A stretch of 64,000 nucleotides of DNA from G020354785 sp964521285 (GTDB lineage Bacteria > Bacteroidota > Bacteroidia > Bacteroidales > UBA10428), in the NCBI GenBank assembly GCA_964521285.1, contig CAZFQS010000001.1, positions 124,001 to 188,000 of the forward strand. Reading direction: 5' to 3'. The position numbers were made by a program, and so were the translations under genes. This document shows positions 17,398-27,900 of this stretch, piece by piece. Below the pieces are notes generated by a model that saw only the letters and a program-made list of their open reading frames with translations, did no database searches and was not told the origin of the DNA. Numbering within the stretch: the first letter of the stretch is position 1; the number at the start of each line of letters is the position of its first letter.

Positions 17398-19188
17398 ATG
17401 AAGGAAAAATTTTATAAGGAGAGAATTAAAATTTTAAACGTCAGTCTTGACTCCATTAATAAAGTTTTAAACTTATTGTCATTTACCAGACTGGTAACAT
17501 TTATCCTGGCAATAGTTGTACTTGTTTATGTTCTTAAGTTTTCCGCAATATTGGCAGTTTCTGCTTGTATTATTCTCCTGTTTACCTTCGGATTACAGGT
17601 AAGAAGCTTTATAAAAAAAAATAAGAGAAAAAATCATATTAAAAATTTAATAGATATAAACAATAATGAAATAAATGCACTGAATTACAAATATGACCAA
17701 TTTGCCAGTGGTAATGAATATATTAGTACCTCACATCCATATAGTTTTGATCTGGATATTTTTGGTAATGGCTCGCTTTTTCAATTCTTAAATAGAACAT
17801 CTACCAGATCAGGTAGCGACAAACTGGCCTGTTGGCTGAGTACCCCCGATATAAACCAGGAATATATTATCAAAAGACAGGAATCCATAAAAGAACTATC
17901 CTCCAGAATTGACTGCAGGCAGGATTTTTTTGCAACAGGGCAACAATATAATGAATCTGAAACGGATATGAATCTGATCAATAAATGGCTTAACGAACCA
18001 CCATATTACAATAGCAAAATCATTTTTAAAATACTATCATTACTTCTACCTGTAATTACTATTTCAGCCTTGATTACAGGTATAATTATTCCACTCTATA
18101 TTAATTTCTTTATTCTGCTATTCCTGTTACAGCTTTTAATAGTCGTACTAATGCTGAGATATAATAACTCCATTCACTCAATAATAGGTAAAAGACTTGA
18201 GATACTAAGAAAATTTAATCAGCTTTTTGCCTGCATTGAAAATGAAAAATTTAAATCCGAAATATTGCTCAGCCTGCAGAATAAACTTAAGTGCGGTTAT
18301 ACCTCAGCCCACATTAGTATTAACAACCTTGCAGCCATAGTCTCAGCATTTGATAACCGACTTAATCTCTTAGCCGGAATATTGCTTAACGGTATTATTC
18401 TTTGGGATATTCAATGTATTATCCGCCTGGAAAAGTGGACGCTTAAATACAAGGATGAAATTCCTCAATGGTTTGAAGTATTGGCAGAATTTGATGCATT
18501 GTCAAGCCTGGCAAATTATCATTTTAACTTTCCGGATAATGTATTCCCTTCACCCTTAACTAACATTGTTATCAATGCAAAAGATCTGGGTCATCCTTTA
18601 ATTAATTCCCGCGAAAGGGTGACAAACGATTTTTCAATTTTAAATAAAAATGAATTTGTAATTATAACTGGTGCTAATATGGCTGGTAAAAGCACATTTC
18701 TCAGGACTTTAGGTGTTAACCTCGTACTTGCACTGTGTGGCGCTCCTGTTTGTGCATCAAAATTAGATTTCAAGGTCATTAAGCTTTTTACAAGCATGAG
18801 GACTAATGATTCACTTCAAAAACATGAATCTTATTTTTATGCCGAATTAAAACGCCTTAAAGAACTAATTGAAAAACTTAATAAGAAAGAAGAAATATTT
18901 ATACTCCTTGATGAAATTATTAAAGGTACTAACTCTGCTGATAAACAAAAAGGTTCAAAAGCAATACTCGAAAAACTTATAAAATTAAAAGGAACCGGAG
19001 TTATTGCTACACACGATTTGGAACTGACAAAATCTGAGAAAAAATTCCCGGCAAATATAAAAAACAAATGCTTTGAAGTGGAAATTGACGGTGCAAAAAT
19101 ATCGTTCGATTATAAACTTACAGATGGTATTACACAAAAAATGAATGCTATACTACTAATGAAGCAAATGGGAATACTCATTGAATAA
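17398..19188 (+). CDS. membrane-anchored MutS-like ATPase
   Basis: A 596-residue protein with the MutS C-terminal ATPase: Walker A TGANMAGKST (residues 424-433) with TFLRTLGVNL following, Walker B FILLDEI with D505-E506, then KGTNSADKQKGS and the ATHD switch histidine. Before it lies a MutS core/lever-like helical region. Unlike true MutS there are hydrophobic hairpins at about residues 30-75 and 210-250, each long enough for two membrane spans, and the N-terminal mismatch-reading domain (with its Phe-x-Glu) is missing. Such short membrane MutS relatives are common in Bacteroidota and their function is not established. Mismatch repair should not be assumed. Confidence 0.85.
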   Translation: MKEKFYKERIKILNVSLDSINKVLNLLSFTRLVTFILAIVVLVYVLKFSAILAVSACIILLFTFGLQVRSFIKKNKRKNHIKNLIDINNNEINALNYKYDQFASGNEYISTSHPYSFDLDIFGNGSLFQFLNRTSTRSGSDKLACWLSTPDINQEYIIKRQESIKELSSRIDCRQDFFATGQQYNESETDMNLINKWLNEPPYYNSKIIFKILSLLLPVITISALITGIIIPLYINFFILLFLLQLLIVVLMLRYNNSIHSIIGKRLEILRKFNQLFACIENEKFKSEILLSLQNKLKCGYTSAHISINNLAAIVSAFDNRLNLLAGILLNGIILWDIQCIIRLEKWTLKYKDEIPQWFEVLAEFDALSSLANYHFNFPDNVFPSPLTNIVINAKDLGHPLINSRERVTNDFSILNKNEFVIITGANMAGKSTFLRTLGVNLVLALCGAPVCASKLDFKVIKLFTSMRTNDSLQKHESYFYAELKRLKELIEKLNKKEEIFILLDEIIKGTNSADKQKGSKAILEKLIKLKGTGVIATHDLELTKSEKKFPANIKNKCFEVEIDGAKISFDYKLTDGITQKMNAILLMKQMGILIE

Positions 19189-19330
19189 TCATGTTGTAAT
19201 ACAATGCAAATAATTGATATCTTTAATCGTATTTAATAAATATTAAAAAAATTCAAAATTTATTTTTAAGTCAGCGGTGCATGTTAAACCTAGTAAATAA
19301 TAGTAATCAACGCATGGAATAGTCTTAAAA

Positions 19331-20119
19331 ATGGATAAAACTATTTATATACACGGGACAGAAGGTGAAGAACAAAACCGGTTAGCTTCACTTAACAATA
19401 TGACTAACAAATCATTTATTGATTTTATTGAACTCAGAAAAACCGATAAGGTGCTTGACGTGGGGAGCGGACTGGGATTACTTGCAAAGGAGGTTGCCCT
19501 TAAAATACCTCATGGAAAGGTAACTGGACTGGAAAAATCTGAAGAACAGTTAAAATTATGTCCGGCCTCTTTATCAAATCTTACCTTCATTAAGGGAGAC
19601 GCTCATAATATGCCCTTAGATGATAATTCCTATGACGTTGTATATTGCCGTTATATCCTGGAGCATGTAGCGAATCCGCTTAAAGTACTTAATGAAGTCC
19701 GGCGTGTTCTGGTAAATGGAGGCAGGTTGTTTGTACAGGAGAACAACATCCTGGCAATTGAAATGTATCCTGAGTGCCCTCATTTTAAGAAAGCATGGCA
19801 AAAATTTGCCCTTCTGCAGTATGAACTTGGAGGTGATGCCCTTATAGGGAAAAAACTATATTCATTACTTAAAAAAAGTGGCTTTAAAAAAATTGTATTA
19901 TCTCCAGCACCTGAGTTTCATTATTACGATCTTAAAACCTTCGGCTCCTGGATTGAAAACCTTATTGGAAATATTGAAGGTGCCCGGAAAAAACTGATAG
20001 ATTATAACCTGCTAACTGAAGAAGAAATAAAAAATGCAATTAATGAATTGCGGAATTTTATTACTCTTGATGACGCGAGCACATACTTTTACTGGAACAG
20101 GGCTTCGGCTGTTAAGTGA
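19331..20119 (+). CDS. class I SAM-dependent methyltransferase
   Basis: A 262-residue soluble enzyme with the class I fold. Motif I is VLDVGSGLGL (residues 41-50), followed by the acidic E at the end of strand 2 (VTGLEKSE), the motif with D in FIKGDAHNMPLDDNSYDVV and the strand-4 YCRYILEHVANPLKVLNEV segment. This is the methyltransferase domain 11 / UbiE-like pattern, which acts on small molecules. The C-terminal 90 residues probably shape the substrate pocket. No neighbour reveals the substrate; the gene stands alone between the MutS-like gene and a membrane protein. Confidence 0.85.
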   Translation: MDKTIYIHGTEGEEQNRLASLNNMTNKSFIDFIELRKTDKVLDVGSGLGLLAKEVALKIPHGKVTGLEKSEEQLKLCPASLSNLTFIKGDAHNMPLDDNSYDVVYCRYILEHVANPLKVLNEVRRVLVNGGRLFVQENNILAIEMYPECPHFKKAWQKFALLQYELGGDALIGKKLYSLLKKSGFKKIVLSPAPEFHYYDLKTFGSWIENLIGNIEGARKKLIDYNLLTEEEIKNAINELRNFITLDDASTYFYWNRASAVK

Positions 20120-20211
20120 CAATAAAAAATAAAGCAATGTTTATTTGACTTATGATCTGATTTAGATTACTTTTATATGTATTCTATTATGTTAAACCTA
20201 AATATAAAACC

Positions 20212-20664
20212 ATGAAAGAAATAAATAAAACTTTAGGTGTAATTTCTATTATTGTTTTGTTTGTTGGTGTTCTTTTCAAAAGGTCTCACTGGCCGGGTGC
20301 AGGTGTTTTACTCACGCTTGGAGCCTTTGCTGTTATTGCCTTTTTTGTTGTTTACCTGTCCGTGGGAATTAAACACTTGTCCTCGGAACTTGAAAAATCA
20401 TATGGGATTATTGGTGGTATTTCCATTTGTATATCATTGCTTGGCCTGCTATGGAAAATGCAGCACTGGCCACATGGAAATATTTTAGTTTTTATATCTA
20501 TAGCCGGATTGTTGATAACCAGTATTTTATTAATTATAGATTCTATTAAAGAAACGGATCAAAACAAACAAAGTATTAAGACACTATTTGCATTTATCCT
20601 GGTTGTATTAGCCATTTTCCTTACTATGCTGGCACCAACTATAGATATAAGCAGGTATGTTTGA
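20212..20664 (+). CDS. small membrane protein with two GldL-like HWP motifs
   Basis: A 150-residue protein with five or so hydrophobic helices. The loop after helix 1 carries KRSHWPGAG (residues 23-31), almost the motif K-x-x-HWPGAG of the gliding and T9SS motor protein GldL. A second version, KMQHWPHGN, follows helix 3. So the protein looks like two repeated helical hairpins, each with the motif, without the long C-terminal periplasmic region of GldL. Its role is unknown. A real gldL, expected with gldKMN, is not in the window. Confidence 0.65.
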   Translation: MKEINKTLGVISIIVLFVGVLFKRSHWPGAGVLLTLGAFAVIAFFVVYLSVGIKHLSSELEKSYGIIGGISICISLLGLLWKMQHWPHGNILVFISIAGLLITSILLIIDSIKETDQNKQSIKTLFAFILVVLAIFLTMLAPTIDISRYV

Positions 20665-20710
20665 GTTATTGCATAAATAAGACAAATTAGAAGTACGCAG
20701 TTATGTAATC

Positions 20711-23527
20711 CTAAAATTGAACAACTTGCTGTTCACCATTATATGTGATGATCCTGTCAGGTTTCGCTGTAACTTCAATACCTGTTCCGTGATTTTCCTT
20801 TACAAATACTAAATTAAATTGGCGCGTCTCAAGCATGCCGGGGAACCTACCATTCCGCTCATGAACAGTAAGTTGTTGCTTCAGATCATCCCATTGAAAA
20901 TCAATTGTTGCATAAATACCTTTTTCATAATTGTAGTTATCGTTCTCATCTTCATAAAGGGTAAAAGTTACATCAGCGCCGGGATAAATTCTTAATTCAA
21001 CAGGATCGGCTGCCTTCTCGGTGGAATACTGAATAAACGGTCCCATTGGAATAATTGAGCCTGCTTTAACCATTAATGGTAGTTTGTCTATAGTTGCATC
21101 TGCATTTAGAGTTCGATCACCGGTTACTGTTTTGCCTGTCCAGAAGTCAGTCCACTCATGTCTTGCAGGCAGATAAACAGACCTGGTTGTTTGTCTTTCT
21201 TCTTCTGTTACTTCTCTTTTGAATATTTCCGGTGTTTTCCAGTAGAGCTTTATTTTGGCAGCTCCTGTTGATCTGTTTTCTGTTTCCATAACAAAATCAT
21301 ACTCCTTACCAGCTTCCAGCTCAACATAATCGGTATATTGCTCAACGCTGGTATAAATAAAGGGAAGTTCCTTACCATCCAGAATAATACGTTTGGCATC
21401 ATAACATTTGATATGAAACTGGTGTTTTCCTGTCTGGTCAGGTATAAGTTTGCCTTCCCAGCGTATGGCGTAGGCAGAATCTGTAACGTAATCAGGGCGG
21501 CCTGTATACCAGAGATAATTTATATTGGGAACAATCTCTTCATGAGACATTATTTTATATTCCGGATCTTTGTAAAAGCGGGCATGCAATCCTGGATTAC
21601 CCTCTATTGTCCTGAAATGCCCGGAAGTGATAAGTACACTGTTTTCAGGCGGACGGTGGATCATATATTCGGTAACAGGACAAACCATTATTGCAGGGCC
21701 AAACATAAACTGGTCGTTAACATTATAAGTCTTAACATCACCTGTAAAGTCCATTGCAAGCCCGCGCATAATTGTATAACCTTCATTCGTTACCCGCCAT
21801 GCCAGGGAATATATATAAGGCATTAGCCTGTAGCGCAAATGGTTAATCTTCACCATTGATTCTGAAAACTCACCAAATTCCCATATTTCCCGTGGTGTTT
21901 CAGAACCATGTGACCTGAATATGGGACAAAAAGCACCAAATTGAAACATACGTGCATAAAGTTCCTGATAGGCAGGATCTTTGCCCCCTTTCCAGAATAC
22001 TCCTCCATAAGCACCAAGCACAAAAGCACCAATATCAAAGGTCCAGTATGGAATACCTGACATACTGAAGTTAACACCAGCAGCTATTTGCTTTTTATAG
22101 ATTTCCCAGCTGGCTCCAATATCTCCCGACCAGGTGGTAGCTGCAGTTCTCTGCTGACCTGCAAATGCCGATCGTGTGAGCATATATACACGCTTTTGCC
22201 CGGCTTCTTTGCGCTGATTTTCATAAAGCTTATCCATCATAACCAGTGAATATGCATTCAAATACCTGGCCCATGATCCCAGATTATTGGTGCCAACCTT
22301 CTTCATTTCATATTCTTCAGCTTCCTTGGTGGTTGCATTGACGATGTCCGGTTCCGTAGAATCGATCCACAAAGCATCAATTCCAGCAGAAATTAATCCC
22401 TTCTTCACATAATCCCAGTAAAGATCATTGGCTTCAGGAATAAATGCATCAAAGTATTTAAACCCTGCCCACCCCACTGTATTAAAAAGATAACCCCTTT
22501 GCTCCATATCTTTATAAATCTGTGTATTGGGACCCAGCCCCGGCCATATTGAGATCATAATATGATAATTCATGTCATGAATCTTGCTGATCATCTCCTT
22601 TGGCCTGGGAAACTTTTTTTCATCAAAAAACATCTGGCTCCAGTTTTCACGTCCATCCCAGTAATCCCAATCCTGTATAATATTGTCTATAGGGATTTTT
22701 CGTATGCGGTATTCTTCAGCAATGCCAAGTAATTCATCACGATCATCATAATGTTCCTTGCTCTGCCAGTAACCATATGCCCACCTGCCATACATAGGGG
22801 CCTGTCCGCTTAGATCCCTGTAACCGGCAATAACTTCATCCATATCCCGGCCGTAAATAAAATAATAATCTATATTATCACCCACCTCCGACCATATAGA
22901 AGTCTCATTATCACTATCCTTAAAAATCGTTTTGGAGTAATTGTCCCAGAGTATCCCATATCCTTTTGAAGAAATCAGAAAGGGATTCACGGCATCAGTA
23001 TTGGTCTGTACCAGTTTGACAGTACAGTTACGATAGTTCATATATCCATACTGGTGCTGCCCCAGTCCGTATATACCCTCATCAGGAGTTAATCTGAATT
23101 TCTGCTGAACACTGAATGCTTCCTCATACTCATTTTTAAATGGTGTGAAAACAGGTTTTTCGCTTTCTGTAAGAATTGTACCATTATTTAACCCGGAGTA
23201 CTTAATCCTCCCGTCTTCTTTTGATATAAGTAATGCTATTCTATCGCCCGATATATTTATATACTTTGACTTTTCCGTGATTTGTAATTGAATATCAGGT
23301 AATCTGTTTTTCATCACTGCCAGGCTATGTTTTTCAGGTGATCCTCCTGGCCCCCATTTTACCACCCGGACTATATTATCGGCATAAAACTGAACCTTAA
23401 GATTTATTTCTTCTGTCTCAAGCTGTATCCCGTTCTGAATATAGCTGACAATTTGCTGATCAGGTGTACACCGGTATGCTATGTATATGTAAATTATTGC
23501 AAAAAATATAATACTACGCTTCATCAT
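20711..23527 (-). CDS. GH31 family glycoside hydrolase with PA14 insertion, alpha-xylosidase-like lipoprotein
   Basis: A 938-residue exported enzyme; the leader ends at AYRC, a lipobox-like site. The GH31 barrel has the nucleophile D389 in LWIDSTEPD and the acid/base D469 in TWSGDIGASWE. A PA14 domain (about residues 643-765, HARFYKDPEYK to KLYWKTPE) interrupts the region after the barrel, as in characterised xyloglucan-active Xyl31A-type alpha-xylosidases. The TEPD variant of the nucleophile motif supports alpha-xylosidase over alpha-glucosidase. It is the second gene of a pair with the lactonase-like protein 34 bases upstream. Specificity is inferred, not proved. Confidence 0.87.
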   Translation of the reverse strand: MMKRSIIFFAIIYIYIAYRCTPDQQIVSYIQNGIQLETEEINLKVQFYADNIVRVVKWGPGGSPEKHSLAVMKNRLPDIQLQITEKSKYINISGDRIALLISKEDGRIKYSGLNNGTILTESEKPVFTPFKNEYEEAFSVQQKFRLTPDEGIYGLGQHQYGYMNYRNCTVKLVQTNTDAVNPFLISSKGYGILWDNYSKTIFKDSDNETSIWSEVGDNIDYYFIYGRDMDEVIAGYRDLSGQAPMYGRWAYGYWQSKEHYDDRDELLGIAEEYRIRKIPIDNIIQDWDYWDGRENWSQMFFDEKKFPRPKEMISKIHDMNYHIMISIWPGLGPNTQIYKDMEQRGYLFNTVGWAGFKYFDAFIPEANDLYWDYVKKGLISAGIDALWIDSTEPDIVNATTKEAEEYEMKKVGTNNLGSWARYLNAYSLVMMDKLYENQRKEAGQKRVYMLTRSAFAGQQRTAATTWSGDIGASWEIYKKQIAAGVNFSMSGIPYWTFDIGAFVLGAYGGVFWKGGKDPAYQELYARMFQFGAFCPIFRSHGSETPREIWEFGEFSESMVKINHLRYRLMPYIYSLAWRVTNEGYTIMRGLAMDFTGDVKTYNVNDQFMFGPAIMVCPVTEYMIHRPPENSVLITSGHFRTIEGNPGLHARFYKDPEYKIMSHEEIVPNINYLWYTGRPDYVTDSAYAIRWEGKLIPDQTGKHQFHIKCYDAKRIILDGKELPFIYTSVEQYTDYVELEAGKEYDFVMETENRSTGAAKIKLYWKTPEIFKREVTEEERQTTRSVYLPARHEWTDFWTGKTVTGDRTLNADATIDKLPLMVKAGSIIPMGPFIQYSTEKAADPVELRIYPGADVTFTLYEDENDNYNYEKGIYATIDFQWDDLKQQLTVHERNGRFPGMLETRQFNLVFVKENHGTGIEVTAKPDRIITYNGEQQVVQF

Positions 23528-23561
23528 AATTTTTTGTGTTTTTTAAACGGTTTATCTCTGC

Positions 23562-24767
23562 TTACCTAAGAAAAAATACTTTTTGTGTTTCAATAAGCCT
23601 ATCCCCTGCCTGCAACCGGCAGAAATAAAGACCATTTGTTAAATGACCCGGGTAAAAGAGAATTTCATGATTACCTGCATGTTTTCTTTCACTAACAAGC
23701 GTTTCCACTTCGTTACCCAGTATATCATAAACTTTTAATGATACGAAATTATCAAATGGAATAGTGTATGATATTATTGCATCCCTGTTAAAAGGATTTG
23801 GATAGGTGGAAATTTTTTCAAATGATTCAGATTGTTTGTGCCACTGTTTCGAAGAAGATATAACATTTTCCCCGATGCGAATTCTATATACTGCCGATCC
23901 TGATGTTATATATAAAGTCTTCCTGTCATTATCACCCCAGTTACAGTTTGTTGTCTGCCCAGGCACTTCTATTGTATCCAATACAGTGCCATCAGGCGAA
24001 ATTACCCATACCCCGAAAGGGCCTGCAGAGAAAATATTGCCCTCTTCATCCACTTTCATTCCGTCTGTAGAACTAGGACCATCCATATATGCAAACTGCT
24101 GCTTACTGGCAATAACAGTATCATCTATTACATCCCATACATATATAATGTTGCTTTCGGAATCTCCAACATATAGCTTAGTCTCGTCAGGTGAGAAAGC
24201 AATCCCATTGGGCCTTTGAAGAGAGTTATCAAGAAGCTGTAATGATCCTGAGGAGCTGATTCTGTATATACCGTAGAATCCCAGCTCCTCCTGATCAGGT
24301 GATATACCATAGGGAGGATCAGTGAAAAAAACAGAACCATCGGATTTAACTGCAATATCATTGGGACTGTTGAGCCTTTTACCATCGTAGTGCGTAGCAA
24401 GGGCTGTTTCAGTACCGTCAGTTTCAATTCGTGCCAGGCGACGGTTGCCGTGCTGTGCTAAAAGTAGCCTGTTCTGCGAATCCAGAGCCAGGCCGTTGGA
24501 ATTACCTGACGGGTTCAGATACTCCTTAGTCCCTGAACCGGCTGACCATTGATAGACTATATTTGCCGGGATATCACTAAACAACAATCCCGCACCATCC
24601 ATCCATACAGGCCCTTCAACGAATTGAAATCCATCTGCAACTTTCTCCAGTTCAGAGTCCTGTGGAACAGGTGACTGACAGAACATAAAAAAAGTACTTA
24701 AAAGAAAAATAATCCCTGTTGTAAGAAGGTGATGTTTATAATTAAAAACTTTTGCCACTATTTTCAT
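23562..24767 (-). CDS. SMP-30/gluconolactonase-like beta-propeller with T9SS sorting domain
   Basis: A 401-residue protein. After a signal peptide ending around FMFCQS comes a six-bladed SGL/LRE-like propeller (FQFVEGPVWMDGAGLLFSDI, then NSPNDIAVKSDGSVFFTDPP and RPNGIAFSPDETKLYVGDS), with the calcium-ligand E and N/D residues of SMP-30 lactonases. The last 80 residues (YPNPFNRDAII to FYPGHLTNGLYFCRLQ) are a type A T9SS sorting domain. A cysteine in the leader resembles a lipobox, but the sorting domain makes T9SS export more likely. It is transcribed with the GH31 gene, which suggests hydrolysis of a sugar lactone released or oxidised during xyloside breakdown; that link is inference. Confidence 0.85.
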   Translation of the reverse strand: MKIVAKVFNYKHHLLTTGIIFLLSTFFMFCQSPVPQDSELEKVADGFQFVEGPVWMDGAGLLFSDIPANIVYQWSAGSGTKEYLNPSGNSNGLALDSQNRLLLAQHGNRRLARIETDGTETALATHYDGKRLNSPNDIAVKSDGSVFFTDPPYGISPDQEELGFYGIYRISSSGSLQLLDNSLQRPNGIAFSPDETKLYVGDSESNIIYVWDVIDDTVIASKQQFAYMDGPSSTDGMKVDEEGNIFSAGPFGVWVISPDGTVLDTIEVPGQTTNCNWGDNDRKTLYITSGSAVYRIRIGENVISSSKQWHKQSESFEKISTYPNPFNRDAIISYTIPFDNFVSLKVYDILGNEVETLVSERKHAGNHEILFYPGHLTNGLYFCRLQAGDRLIETQKVFFLR

Positions 24768-24890
24768 TTCTTATACTTTTATGGTTTATATTATTTTTAA
24801 AAATAGGTAAATTTTTATAAATCCTTTATAAATAGATATTTTTAGTTTTAGAACACAAACCTTGACAGGTAACTTTTAGAGAGGTTTTAT

Positions 24891-24898
24891 TACATTTG
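24891..24898 (+). promoter_or_regulatory. candidate -7 promoter box for the CotH-like gene
   Basis: TACATTTG fits TAnnTTTG and lies 56 bases before the ATG. The nearest TTG is 26 bases upstream, longer than the usual 19-21, so the promoter is only partly supported. Confidence 0.35.
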
Positions 24899-24954
24899 AA
24901 GGCAGAAAATTATAGATAATTAAGAATTATTACATTTATGCCCGGGGAAATATC

Positions 24955-27900
24955 ATGATTGTGAGAAAATCTTGCGAGAAGATACTGTTTAATTTGATTA
25001 TTCTGTTATGCATTTGCAGGTCAATTTATGCACAGACAGATAGTCTATATATTAATGAAATTCTTGCTGCAAATATAAACTCTAATCTCAGTCCGACTTA
25101 TTCAGAATATGCGGACTGGATAGAAATATATAATGCCGATACATCAGAAGCGGATATTGGCGGATACTATCTGACTGATAATCCTTTTGAACCAGCCAAA
25201 TGGGAAATCCCTGCCAATACTAAAATATCTGCAGGAGGATATATCCTTTTCTGGGCTGACAATCACGATACAACTATTCACACAAATTTTGAGTTAAGCA
25301 GAAGAGGAGAATTCATAGGTTTGTTTGATGCCGGCGGATCTGTAATAGACTCGTTTAGCTTCAGGTATCAAAAAAACGATATATCATACGGCCGACTGGT
25401 AAATGACTTATATTCCTGGGGATACTTCGATACAGTAACCCCGGGTTCACCAAATAATATAGTATATTACTCAGGTATAGCAGCTGATCCGCAATTCTCA
25501 GTTTCAGGGGGATACTGTTCGGGAAGTCAGACTCTTACTCTTTCATCAGAAATACCTGCTACAGAAATTCACTATACATTTGATGGAAGACCTCCTGTTG
25601 AATCTTCTCCTCTATATTCAGAATCCATAGGTATTGACTCTACAATGGTTATAAGGGTCCGCACTTACGAGGACGGAAAATTACCCGGCGATATTATTAC
25701 ACATACATATTTTATTGATGAAGAAGTAAACCTTCCCTTTATATCACTGGTAACGGACCCTGATAACCTATTTGACGATGTGACCGGTATATATGTCATC
25801 GGCACAAACGGAGTTTCAGGCTATTGCTCAAGTACTCCGATGAATGTCAACCAGGACTGGGAAAGACCTCTTAACATTGAATATTACGACATGGTTGGTG
25901 ACGTACAGATTAATCAAAGAGCCGGCGTTAAAATATTCGGGGGCTGTTCCAGAACCAGGTACCCGCAGAAATCGCTTGCATTATATGCCCGCAGTGAATA
26001 TGGGAAAGGTTCGTTTGATTATCAGTTATTCAGAAATAAACACATATATAGTTTTGAGAATTTTATCCTGCGAAGTTCAGCAGATGACTCACCTTTGACC
26101 ATGTACAGGGATCCACTTACCCAGTCCGTACTGGCCGGGGAAGTAGATGTGGACGGACAGGCATATGAACCTGCTGTTGTATTTATAAATGGAAAATACT
26201 GGGGAATACACAATATACGGGAACAATTAAATGAACATTATGTGGTTGGAAATTATAATATAGATGTGGAAGAGGTGAATTTATTAAAAAGATATCCTGA
26301 GATGCCCTATAATGTTGTATATGGAAGTGCAGAACATTATAATGATATGATAGATTACATCGATGCACACAACATGTCAACTGATGTAAATTATGAATAC
26401 ATAAAAACTCAAATGAATATTGATAGTTATATAGATTACCAGATTGCTGAGATATTTCTTGGAGCCGATGACTGGCCGGGAAATAATATAAAATTCTGGA
26501 GAGCCAGTACAGGTCCGTTTAACAAATGGAAATGGATGTTTTATGACATGGACTGGACATTTACTCATTCAAGCTGGAACATACTTGAGCGTGCCACAGA
26601 TCCCAATTGCAATTGCAGCTGGCCCAATCCACCATGGTCAACCTTCCTGTTCCGAAAGCTGCTTGAAAACGAGTCCTTTAAAAACGAATTCATCCAGCGT
26701 TATGCCTACTATATGAGTACAACCTTTCATCCTGACCGTTTAAAATATTTTATTGATAGCCTTAAAACAAATATAGAACCTGAGATTCCCAGACACATAG
26801 AGAGATGGGGAGATCAGACAGTACCCAATCCTGAAAGCTGGATAAAGCCTAATTTTAATTCAATGGAAGAATGGGAATATAATATTAATGTGATGAGAAC
26901 ATTTACCGATGAGCGGCCCGCATATGCTATCAGTCATCTTATCGATTACTTCGGCCTGACTGGCATGGCAAATCTTACTATCGGCTCTAACCTTCCGGAT
27001 GCCGGAATTATAAAAATTAACAACAAAAAAATTCCCGGAGGTGAATATCAGGGTGATTATTTTACGGATATTCCTTTGAATATTAAAGCCATTTCATATC
27101 TTGGATACAAATTATCTTACTGGGAAGCTGAACCGGTAATAGAAGAACCAATAACATATACAACACCTGAAATTGAGATTGAACTTACGAGAGAGTTATT
27201 ACTGACAGCTTACTTTGAAGAGGCTGTCGTTGATACTCCAGTCGTAATCATTAATGAGATAAACTATCATTCTCCTGATTCTATCAATCCCGGAGACTGG
27301 ATTGAACTGTATAACAGACGGGCTGAGACTATTGATCTTACAGGCTGGACATTTAAAGATGAAAATGACGAACATGTTTTTGTCTTTCCCAATGGTTTGG
27401 AAATAGGAGCAAATGATTATCTGGTGCTTTGTAATGATATAACTTCTTTTGAGACAGTATTTCCAGGAGTAAAAAACAGTGTTGGAAATTTTAATTTTGG
27501 TCTTAGCAACGGCGGTGAAGTTATACGGCTGTATGACCTGTGCAATTCTCTTATTGATTCAGTACATTATGATGATACTGACCCCTGGCCTGTAAGTCCG
27601 GATGGAACAGGACCCAGCCTGGAACTTAAAGGACCTGATCTAAATAATGATTCAGCTCAAAACTGGACCGCCTATACTAAAAACGGAACACCCGGGGCAC
27701 AGAATCTTATCTATACTCCCAGCGGACTGCAGGATAAATATCTATCTTTAAGGTCAGTTAAACATGCCCTGTATCAGAACTATCCAAACCCATTTGACTT
27801 ATATACAAATATTTCTTACTCCATCACAAATAATGGATTTGTCCGCCTGAGAGTATATGATATTTCTGGCAGAGAAATTCTCAACCTGGTGAATGAATAT

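Noticed and set aside
21338..21826. 162-codon plus-strand ORF
   Set aside because: Antisense to the clear GH31 gene, with no recognisable protein features.
23806..24219. 137-codon plus-strand ORF
   Set aside because: Shadow of the lactonase-like gene on the opposite strand.
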